NCBI GenBank assembly: GCA_013115125.1
Contig: JABANN010000145.1
Location: 1 to 62,203, forward strand
DNA length: 62,203 bases
Reading direction: 5' to 3'
Source of the DNA: Perkinsus olseni
Taxonomy: Eukaryota > Perkinsozoa > Perkinsida
A program made the translations under genes and the position numbers. The notes beneath the pieces are model-generated. The model worked only from the letters and a program-made list of their open reading frames with translations. It searched no databases and was not told the origin of the DNA. Every line of letters begins with the position of its first letter. Within the stretch, counting starts at the first letter, position 1. Shown here in pieces: positions 50,512 through 59,324 of this stretch.

Positions 50512-50856
50512 ATGAAGTGGATTATCCCAACTCGGCTCGTCGATGCTGTCGGCGGGTCTGTCATAAGAGAGAAGTTTTACCTGGAACCAGGCGTTTATGT
50601 GAGTGACGATCAGCTACCTGGTGATCATAACATCACCGTAGCGGTGGCAGCAGATCAGACGCTGCAGCTGAGAGTGGACGCGGGATATGAAGTTCTCGAA
50701 TCGCCGAAGCTGGAAAGCTACCCAGTCAATGGAGGTTACAGAGGCCTAGCCCAGGAAAGCAACAATAACGCGTTGTTCGGCGGCTTCTGCAGAAAGCTGG
50801 AGAAACTCTTGGGTGTGTACGTGAGTAAGGAATTTTTCAAACTCGAAAGCCCCTAG
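50512..50856 (+). pseudogene. Family A, truncated third copy
   Basis: Starts MKWIIPTRLVDAVGGSV with FYLEPGVYVSDDQLPGDHN and stays close to copy 2 up to GVYVSKEFFKL, then ends in an unrelated ESP-stop. The N-terminal third of the family is present and the NLS-like segment and second half are missing. Leader similarity to copy 2 extends at least 90 bases upstream (GCGAGCCCGATCCGAGGGCG; GTTGTGGTTTTCCCGTCTCT). The break at about 50845 coincides with the start of sequence duplicated from the 49.4 kb locus. Confidence 0.7.
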
Positions 50857-51080
50857 TACCATTCCTTACTTCATCCACTCCACCCGGAGACATCTCAAAA
50901 CCGATTCTCTCTCTCCCTAGAGGGCTGCCGTTCTCCTTCTGTGTCGTTTAACTGCCGGGCTGCCCGCTTGCGAAGTTGAGTCCCTTTACGACGAATTTGA
51001 ACTCGGCGAGGCTCACATGAGATTTCGGTAGGACTGCTGTCGAAGAGTGGAATTCATAGACGCCCCGGAAAGGCCGGGGT
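50850..51080 (+). repeat. Duplicate of the 49.4 kb segment
   Basis: Same orientation as 49420-49640, aligned by CGACTCCGTC/CATCCACTCC GGAGACATC, AACCGATTCTC, CTTCTGTGTCGTTTAACTGC, CGGGCTGCCCGCTTG and GCCCCGGA. It follows the truncated family A ORF directly, so the junction near 50850 is a recombination or insertion point. Confidence 0.65.
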
Positions 51081-51640
51081 ATCGGAAAAGTTCTATCCGA
51101 AAAATACGTCCATCGTTCAGAAAAAATTTCCAGAGCTGATCTAAATCATTTAAGTTACGAACAAAGTACATTTTTTGACCGGACCATATGACACCGGAAA
51201 GGTCTATGTTACGAAGAACATTACAGATGTGGCGAAGTCAGGCTGAAAGAAAGCATGACCGCGGAATTTCCGAAACTTCATTGAAATTTCATGTCCACGC
51301 CCTGGTCTTACCGCCCTGTAATCACTGAAACACGAGAGTTGTGATTCTGACGCTAAGCTCTCCCACAAGATTATCTCACATCGTTTTTCCCATTTTTTGT
51401 CATTCATTGCGATCTTGAATCTGAAATTTGAAATTCCAGATTTGATGTTCAATCAAGTATGCAGACAACCACAAATAAACACCAATTAGAATCTCGCTCG
51501 CCCTAGTAGAAAATCTGAGCATTACAATTACTACTCGCTCTAGAGGAACATGAGGACTGTGTGCCCATGCAATTACGGAGCCCCGCCTCCCGACCCAACC
51601 CAAGACCAGCAGCTCCCGGAAATCCTATCAGTACTTCGGA

Positions 51641-53057
51641 CTACCGCTGACGTCGTTCTTCGTGCTTGCTCTCCCTACGTACCGCATCTCGCCGAGATCC
51701 CGATCGCGACCTTGATCGTCGGCGACCATCTCGCGAGCGGCTTCTCTCGCGGCTGCGTCCGCTCCTCCTTCTTTCCCTATGCCGATCCTTACGTTCCTGA
51801 TGAGCAAGGGGGGATATGCCCGGCCCTGATTCGCGTATCGACCCCGCAGGAGTCCTTTCACCGACTCCCCCAGCATATATTTATACAGGAGAAATCGATT
51901 CACGAAACTATCTTCGGTATGAGAGTGACCCTGAACGCTCGAAACAGCCATATCCAGCGATCAAAAATTGCGGTAGAACTGGCATCCGTGGGATTCGAAC
52001 CCGGAAACCCCATCTCTGGCGGTATTTTGCAAGCGCAAACTACCGTCGTCGCGATGGCCTAGTCTGAGATTATCTCGCGCAGTGTATGCACGACCATGAT
52101 GATGGTTTTATCGCCATTATTATAATAAAAGACTAGTTCAGAAGTCATGCAGAAATGAGATTATCGTATTTTATGGTACGGGAAAGTAAAAGAAACATTC
52201 ACACAAGCTGCGGTTCGAGTCCCCACAGAAGTACCTCCTCCCGATCACTCTTCACTCGATGACCCTTTTTGTGCTCATGCCTGTGCGCATCTTTCGACTT
52301 CTTCTTTTTCTTCTTCTTCTCGCCCTATCAATATCCACCGTAAAAGCCAAGCCAACGCAAAGGCCACCCACATCATCCTCTTCCTGCTGCGCGTCCATCA
52401 GCCGGTGTGCGTTGATGGCCTGCTCGCAGATTCCCATCCAGCCTCTTATCTCGTCAGCTACGGCCTTAGCATATCGTACTCCCTGATCAACACGAACATC
52501 GTATACTACTTTGTGTGTTCGGTAGGCTCCCGCCCTCTACATCTGTCAGCTGTGTTACTGACTGACCTAGCGGTGACGAAAGGGTCGTCGGAAAATTACG
52601 GAGTAATCTCAGTAATGATGATTTCTATGGCGGAAAAACATAAATAAGAACACCCCCGCATTTTCATACCTCTATAGATGACGCGAAGACAGTCCCGAGG
52701 CTCTCCAGTTGCTTAGCAGCCTTCCCTGCGTCGTTAATCAGCTCCTCATCCTCAACAACAACTCTGTACTTATGCAGATTCTCGAAGAACAAACCTAGAG
52801 AAAAAATACGATTTCCCAGCTTGAAGCCGAGGGGGATGGGAAACGTCTCCTGAAGAATCCAATCCCTCACCAGGCGATTTCAACCTCGGAATGGTTTTCA
52901 TCGTGAGTGAGTCATAGAGTTCAAATACAATCTCGAAAAAGTTGGTAGGTTCAACCGGAGGAACTTCTATATTACCGGCCCCTTCCAAAGCGTTTTTCGA
53001 GCTCAGGCTAAGTCCAAGCACAGCGAGGTAGAACGAATCATGTAGAGTTCGGGTCAC
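51641..53057 (-). CDS. RS-tailed nuclear protein, multi-exon (unknown family)
   Basis: Exons on the minus strand: TRTLHDSFYLAVLGLSLSSK with FFEIVFELYDSLTMKTIPRL (about 52878-53057); LFFENLHKYRVVVEDEELIN and KAAKQLESLGTVFASSIE (about 52675-52795); AKAVADEIRGWMGICEQAI with LMDAQQEEDD (about 52365-52470); a lysine run KKKKKKKSKDAHRHEHKKGH (about 52255-52315) after an intron ending TATTGATAG; and a terminal exon QERKDRHRERRRSGRSRERS then RSRDGRRRSRSRSGSRRD, ending at 51641. Lys/His-rich plus Arg-Ser tails are typical of splicing-associated proteins. The link between the last two exons crosses a tRNA-like sequence and is inferred only from strand and composition; they could be two genes. Confidence 0.5.
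51972..52062 (-). ncRNA. tRNA-like sequence, probably a tRNA fragment or pseudogene
   Basis: The minus strand contains GGGTTCGAATCCCACGG, an excellent B box, followed by ATGCCA like a tRNA 3' end. An internal hairpin CGGTA-GTTTGC / GCAAAATACCG sits where the anticodon region would be. I could not pair a full acceptor stem: GGCCATC and GGATGCC match only in part, and the T stem has two mismatches. A functional tRNA is therefore unlikely from sequence alone. Confidence 0.3.
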
Positions 53058-53248
53058 CTCGCTGTCATAGCAATGAATTCACACCTTGCTGATACGCGGG
53101 AAGAATTTTATGCTACCAGCACGACCACAACCTACCTAGTCTTTTCCACATCACTGCTCGCTGTAGTAGCAAGTTATCATCCAATATCGCATCAACTTTT
53201 TGATCAACCTGAAGATACAGCCTTATGATCGACCTTAGACATCCAGCT

Positions 53249-55592
53249 TCAGTCGAGTCCTCCGGAAAAATGGAGGCCTACCTCCGCCAGGCCGTCTCTT
53301 ATCCGAGATTTGATACTCTTGATAACGTCTATTGTACAAAACGCGCACGCCCTCTCCACAACTTTCCGATTCCCGGGTTTCTGCTCGCTCCCAAGATACT
53401 TTTGCAGCTCGGTAAGTTGGGCCTGAGCGCACAGCGAAGATTTTCAAACAGGATGCTCACGCGCGTATCTTCACCTGGAAACCGAGATTGGGGTAGACAT
53501 GAGGACGTTGCGCTTCCACCATCGAGAACGCTTCGCTGAAAGTCAAGCCTCGCAAGAACATAACGTACCTGCGAGAGATCCTAACCGAAAGTTAACTGCC
53601 ATTGTGAAATTATAACGCACGAATCTTAGAGGTAGAAATCCCATAGACGCTGGGGATGGGAGAGGTATTGACCAAACCTCAAACCCGCGGCCCGAAAACC
53701 GGGGCCTGAGTTTGGCAATACAGACCAGAGGTTGAGCGTGACTGTAGTGGGATAGCTACTCGCGTGTTGACCACACAGTCATCTCATCTCTAGTCCCCCA
53801 ACATCAAGGGATTATTTTGAGAAAGAAAAAAATTCAGTGCCGAAGGGCACCATTAGCTCAACAACACGATGCGAAGCCGTGCCTGGAGCTTCCGAAGGAT
53901 TCCTACCTCCGCACCATTCATGCGTTTCATGCCCGAATCCAACTTAGCGCACGCCCGATATCCAACCAATCCGACGATGAGCCAGGGTTCTATCCCCAGC
54001 TAATCGATTTCTCCTCCAAGAAACCGTGCCGTATTTCTCTCCATTGGAAATTTTCCCTATTGTGTTGCAGAGGCGAGGATGGTGATGATGAGCAAATCGA
54101 TCAGAACGCCGAACGTTTCAGTTAAAATTACACCATACTACTATAATCGCGCTGAAAGAAGAATCTGGCAAACTCTATTAGCCATCCAAAGACTCCCTTT
54201 TCTCATTTGCCATCCTAGTGTGCCCATATTTCCGCAACTAGATCAACCGTTTTTTGGATATATCTTATCGCGATTCCCCAAAATTTTTCCAAGTTTCGAA
54301 AGGCACTTCTTCTCACGAGCGCACGCGGAAAAATATATCTTCTTACGCGATCGCAATACTCGAGCTCCTCGACACTCCCTTAGAGCAGTGCACCAGCACT
54401 CGGTTATGCTCGTTGTCGTTCAATGCCTCATCAATGAAACCGAGGGCGCCGGGGAGGTCATCCAACAGGTTGTAGTCGGGAAGATCCCTCATGTTAACTC
54501 TATAGTACTTGAGGCGACCCTGGGTACGTCAAGCTCATCGACATCGACGAGGCCCGAGAACTACCTCGTACTTTGCAGGTAGTTGTGGATGTGCGATTAC
54601 TATATGGGTGATGTTGTAGTGCATCAACAACCTGAAAAGAATGGCGCCCAAGTGAGGCTACTACTGAGGAATCCTGGGATGGATAAGAATAGGAAAGGTA
54701 GCGGAGCTTTACTAAGGTTCGACAAGCCAGCGCTACAAACGGTCCAGGAATCAAGACGAGCGAAAAACCGCAAAGAAAACTTATTATCCTCTCCGAAACT
54801 AATTACCCAAGAAATTCCTGGGTCGAATAATGGGCTCACACACGCCGAGAGAAATGCCAAGTCAGAACGCCTTTCTTTTGGACGAAACAAAATTATTGGA
54901 GTTTCACCCGCAATACGCGAAGTGGCGTTTTTCACAAACTGGAAAACGCGGAAGTCGCGATATGAAGTCAAATCACTTCGCGAAAAAACTGTTTTATCGC
55001 GCAAAAAGGGGTGTACATCGCGTTCTTCACGTCATCATCGTTCTCATCCCGCACAGCACTTACTCGGAATTTCGCCTCGTGAATCCATGTGAAATTAAGT
55101 CGTACTCCTAGAAAACTTTTGATGCTCGCACGCAGTTTTGGGCAGGAATGAATTTTTTGTTCCAAAAAATCGTTCGTTTTTCTTCTCTTTCCTTCTGTTT
55201 CGTATCGCGGATTCCTACGGTCCTAGATCCCAGAACCCGACTCCTGGGCCAAGGACAGCCCATCCAGCTCACCTTTTATCAGTAGCAGCTTCCTTCGAGC
55301 CCACATACAGTCGCCTCAGTATTGGGTCGTTATCATCACTGACAGCATGTAGGTGGCAGGCTTGATCATGATAGAGTGCTTCGAAGAAGGAATAGTGTTT
55401 GTCCAACTCCGAGGAGGATACCGCAGCCATCAAAACAGTAGGGGCAGCGGCGCTGATGGGAACCCTGGGCACTGCTACGACAGCATTATCCTCACAGCGC
55501 GGAGCTTCAGTACACAACATTGACCGACGAGGACACGAAGAATAGGGCTGCGAAATGTGCCCAGGAGGACTATTCATGGTCCAATGATTCAT
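53249..55592 (-). CDS. Dual-specificity protein phosphatase, multi-exon
   Basis: Removes phosphate from Tyr and Ser/Thr. Exon 1 (about 55274-55592) ends DDNDPILRRLYVGSKEAATD, the usual DUSP start. Next come LMHYNITHIVIAHPQLPAKY (about 54585-54650) and YRVNMRDLPDYNLLDDLPGA, EALNDNEHNRVLVHCSKGVS, RSSSIAIA (about 54345-54510). The active-site motif HCSKGVSRSS has the Cys and Arg, and the general-acid Asp is probably in MRDLPD. A later exon LTFSEAFSMVEAQRPHVYPN ending LGFQ (about 53465-53530) matches the family helix, and the last exon encodes AQLTELQKYLGSEQKPGNRK to HFSGGLD-stop. All catalytic residues are present. The large first intron contains a MITE-like TIR at 54898. Exact start among several ATGs is uncertain. 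Confidence 0.8.
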
Positions 55593-55823
55593 GATTTATG
55601 AATCATGCGTTGTCGTAAGTTGAATTCATGATACGCTGAAAAGACCCACCGAAGGCCTCTTGTTTATCAGAAACCACTCTCACACGACCTTGCAGTCGGC
55701 CATCATCTCCCTTACCCCATCTCCGGTATGCAATATGCTTCTCCCCGCCACTAGGAACATAACAACCCTCGGTAGCTAATAGAAGCGCTCATAATCGTCA
55801 CATCATGCTACATAATATCATCA

Positions 55824-56966
55824 TCAGTGGTGGTGGCGAGGTACCCTCAACGCTCGTGCATTCGATTCCCTCCCACGCTCGATGGCATTGGTAATGATTT
55901 TCTGTTTATACACTTTATGATACGGCTTGGCATTGAGACAAGAAAAATAAATGAACTTCCCCTCAACCACTATGTACTTAACAAGATGATAAGCGCTGTA
56001 GCAGCGGTAGTTCTCCCATATCCCAACAATCTCCTTTTCTGAATCGAGCACCACCACGCGACCCAGCGCGCCCAACACCAGCATGAACCTCCCGGCAACA
56101 TTGGTAACTTGCACTGAAAAGATTCCTTTTACATGGCTGCTCACAGGAAGTCGCCACGACCTCATCGCTGTCAAGGATGTGGTGTTGCGCAGATCGGCCG
56201 AGTACTGTCGCAACACGCTCCCACCTTCCACACTGAATACGAACACCTCGTTCCAGGATCGACCAGCGCGCACCGCGAAGATTCCACAAAATTGGGACCT
56301 CTCCGGCAATGTCAAGCATATCGAAAGATACGCTTCGCCAACACACCCAAGCTGAAGGATGCCAATCGAGCTGGAAGTGGAAAACCACGCAAGGGCTGGC
56401 ATCCGATGGACCACTGCGAAGTGACGACGCTCACACCGCACAGGGGACACACCGATAGCCTCGCCTAACACTGTGAAGGAAGCTGATTCGAAGACGTCCA
56501 CCACCAAGATCGATCTGTCTTCCCTCAGCACAAACAAACGACCAACCATAGACTCCGACGCAGCGAGGGCCAGAATGATTCCGCCGAGGGAAGGTGTGTC
56601 GAAAAGGCCCCAGGGGACGACCACTCGAACCGTATCGGATGCCTCAGACAAGACGTAGAGCGCTTCGCCGTCACCCGCGATATCTCTGATAGGTTGGTCT
56701 TGCCGATGAACTCGGACCTCCTCAGAAAGGAAACGTACGGTCGGCGAGAGTGAAAGATACTCCCAGACACAGGCTAGGAGATCGCAGGGAGCTTCATACT
56801 GTTCTTGCCACGACGAAAGAATAGCCAGCCTTGCTAACCAGAGGGGCTCCGTGCGAGGGTCGTACCGAAATAACCTCCACGACGGATGGGATGTGATGAT
56901 GGAAAGGTCAACGGTGATTCTGAAACCGTTGAGAAGAAATAGGATTTCGACCATACTCCAACACAA
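55824..56966 (-). CDS. Single-exon 380-residue protein, possible beta-propeller
   Basis: Uninterrupted ORF, unusual among the intron-rich neighbours. It begins MCWSMVEILFLLNGFRI and has repeated strand-like units of about 45-50 residues with small polar turns: IAGDGEALYVLSEASDTVRV, GRLFVLREDRSILVVDVFES, WNEVFVFSVEGGSVLRQYSA, GRFMLVLGALGRVVVLDSEK and GKFIYFSCLNAKPYHKVYKQ. That periodicity suits a WD40- or Kelch-like propeller, but no diagnostic WD or GG motif is visible. The N-terminal third (LWLARLAILSSWQEQYEAPC) could be a helical domain. Function unknown. Confidence 0.65.
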   Translation of the reverse strand: MCWSMVEILFLLNGFRITVDLSIITSHPSWRLFRYDPRTEPLWLARLAILSSWQEQYEAPCDLLACVWEYLSLSPTVRFLSEEVRVHRQDQPIRDIAGDGEALYVLSEASDTVRVVVPWGLFDTPSLGGIILALAASESMVGRLFVLREDRSILVVDVFESASFTVLGEAIGVSPVRCERRHFAVVHRMPALAWFSTSSSIGILQLGCVGEAYLSICLTLPERSQFCGIFAVRAGRSWNEVFVFSVEGGSVLRQYSADLRNTTSLTAMRSWRLPVSSHVKGIFSVQVTNVAGRFMLVLGALGRVVVLDSEKEIVGIWENYRCYSAYHLVKYIVVEGKFIYFSCLNAKPYHKVYKQKIITNAIERGRESNARALRVPRHHH

Positions 56967-57243
56967 CAGAACACTAGTCGAGAGAAGGGGCGATCATGAT
57001 TGCATGGCGGCATATCCAAGGTTCACCCTCGGCAAACACCGGTAGCTCTTCGACCATCCGTGAGCGGTCCTTCATACCATTTTATCTTGCCACTATTATG
57101 GTCTTTAACAATAACAACGGAGTTTCACCCCTAAATGAGAGGCCTATTAGGGGCCCTAATACAGTGTGTGCCATTTTTATATGCAAATCGCTAAAATTGA
57201 GATATCTTTGTTGGTAAGAAGCTTTTACATGTTAAAGTTGGTC

Positions 57244-57330
57244 AGCTTATGAATTGAGAGTGAAGCGAAGCTTATGAATTGAGAGTGAAGTTGAATTCAC
57301 CAATGAAAATCAGTGGTGAATTTGGATTTC
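57244..57330 (+). repeat. Short direct and inverted repeats
   Basis: AGCTTATGAATTGAGAGTGA is present twice head to tail (about 57244-57290). It is followed by the inverted repeat AATTCACCA / TGGTGAATT with an 11-base loop. No gene is visible here. Confidence 0.6.
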
Positions 57331-57776
57331 GGGGCCAACCACGGCTTCTTGATGATCCATGAGAGTGAAGCGATGAAAAACGAATAGTATGCTAATGAGA
57401 ACATTCTCTTTTCAACGCGGTGCTACACAGATCGTCGGCGATTATACCTGGCGGCGCCAGGCTGGCGCTCTGGGGCAAGAGACTTTCAATTGCACGTACA
57501 GGATTCCCTAAGATACTGTCGTACACCGGCGCGCAGTTGTGTCACGCTGAGAATCGCAGCGGGAAGATTTCCGGTGTGGCTCAAGTTGACCCCCCGAAAT
57601 TGATGTCCTTATCGGCGAAATCGATTTCCTTAATCATGAAATTGTGTGCCTTATTCGCGGAATTGAATTCCTTACTCGAGGCCTGCCGCTAAAAAGACTT
57701 CTTAATCCGCCAATTGTATCCCCTCATCTCGACCCTACCGCCAATTTGCTGATGTCTCAAACCGCTAACGTGAAAT
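57330..57776. other. Spacer with degenerate repeats leading into the satellite
   Basis: No gene. From about 57590 a loose repeat of 25-30 bases recurs (GAAATTGATGTCCTTATC, GAAATCGATTTCCTTAATC, GAAATTGTGTGCCTTATTC, GAATTGAATTCCTTACTC). Its core CCTTATCCGC(A)AAAT also occurs in the 65-bp satellite, so it may be an older, shorter form of the array. Confidence 0.45.
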
Positions 57777-58134
57777 CCTCGACCCCCATATAGGCAACGG
57801 CAACCTTATCCGCAAAATAGACTTCTGAATGGTATAGATATCCTCGACCCCCATATAGGCAACGGCAACCTTATCCGCAAAATGGACTTCTGAATGGTAT
57901 AGATATCCTCGACACCNNNNNNNNNNNNNNNNNNNNNNNNNNNNNNNNNNNNNNNNNNNNNNNNNNNNNNNNNNNNNNNNNNNNNNNNNNNNNNNNNNNN
58001 NNNNNNNNNNNNCCCCCATATAGGCAACGGCAACCTTATCCGCAAAATGGACTTCTGAATGGTATAGATATCCTCGACCCCCATATAGGCAACGGCAACC
58101 TTATCCGAAAAATGGACTTCTGAATGGTATAGAA
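57777..58134 (+). repeat. 65-bp satellite, array interrupted by a gap
   Basis: Head-to-tail units beginning CCTCGACCCCCATATAGGCA at 57777, 57842, 57907 and 58072, with a partial unit from 58013. Units differ by single bases (AAATAGAC versus AAATGGAC; GCAAAAT versus GAAAAAT). Unit starts on the two sides of the gap are 165 bases apart, which is not a multiple of 65, so the true array length is unknown. Confidence 0.9.
57917..58012. other. Assembly gap (96 N)
   Basis: Run of N inside the satellite. Collapsed repeats at this point are likely. Confidence 1.
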
Positions 58135-58139
58135 CGGTT

Positions 58140-59320
58140 GTTGCGCTGGGGTCTAGCAGACCGCAGAACACTGCGGAAGAAGCTTGGTCGTTGCGCTCGA
58201 GACGGTCTCAGCGTACTTCTCCGGCACACTACGTTGATGCGGTAGTGCATCGTTGGATAATGCACTACGAGCCTCGTAGTACGAGGCCATACCATGATCG
58301 TGTCCACTACTTCAGGACTAGCGAGAGTCTAACTATTGCCACGGACGGCTCACCGTCTACGCCAAATGATTCTGTGTCCCAAACTTCAAGGGCGATAACA
58401 GGAGCATCAACATATAGAGGGTCGCAGAGTTCGACCTTGTACATGACCAGGTTCTTCGTTGGCGAACCGCTGAAACTGTGATTCGATGGTGGGTGCTGGT
58501 CCAGTTATGGAGCGAGTTCAGGGCCGTATAGAGTTAATCAAGAAGCATGGGAATAGTGCTCGGAGACCTCCTCGTGGTTATTCCCGGAAACTCGTCGGAT
58601 AAGGCTGCTACGGATGTTGTTAAGGCATTATCGTAGCGGTTCTGCTTCGACGAGGCTGACAGCCGAGCTTTGTCTTTGGGGGGTTTGTTTTCTCAGCTTC
58701 CTCGGCCTTTACTTCTCTTCGTGTGATGACCACCTCCCCTTCTGTCTTCCGCGACCTACTGTGACCATTTGGCTGCGCGGCGGTTGCACTGCGGCTCCTC
58801 AGTGTTTCGCATGCATGCGGAGCAGGATACTGGTACTACGACGGGGGGACTCTGCGGGGTGAGTCAGCTCGAAACGTGTGCGCGATGCGCGGCATAGTCG
58901 GTCGGAATGCGACGGGTGTCGACTTCCAGGCGAGAGCGTTGCTCTCTGGTCCGTGTGTTTCAAGGACCGTGAATCAAGGTAGAGCGTTGCTCTCTGATGC
59001 ACACTGTGCATGGCTGGCACCTAGTGCCGTTAGTGCCCCCCCCCCACACACTAGAGCACGGAGTGCCTGTTTCTGGTCGTTTTGCCTTTGCTACCAGCGA
59101 GTCGCTGCGTATCTTTGGCTGTTCCGGGTCTCCTTTCGCAAGCTTTGTGTTGTCACCGTCTCTGCATTAGCTGTGGTTTTTAGTCGGATGGGTGGAATGT
59201 TCCGGCCGGTCACTTTGATTGCATATTGCCCTTCAGTTCACTGTTCGTTGTAGCTGCGTGTGTGCTTCGTTATACTGTACGGTTGGGTTAGACCTGGACG
59301 GCTGCCCGGTACTTTGTACT
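58140..59320. other. Unassigned, possibly the 5' part of the retroelement
   Basis: Plus-strand ORFs (58191-58481, 58876-59253) have no known domain. GAGAGCGTTGCTCTCTG is present near 58939 and again near 58982 (AGAGCGTTGCTCTCTG), each with a self-complementary AGAGC/GCTCT core. The left end of the retroelement to the right may lie in this interval, but no terminal repeat can be matched inside the window. Confidence 0.35.
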
Positions 59321-59324
59321 GTGT

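Noticed and set aside
51550-52062. Plus-strand ORF of 170 codons
   Set aside because: It overlaps the RS-rich exon and the tRNA-like sequence on the minus strand, and the protein shows no domain; the RS exon explains the open frame.
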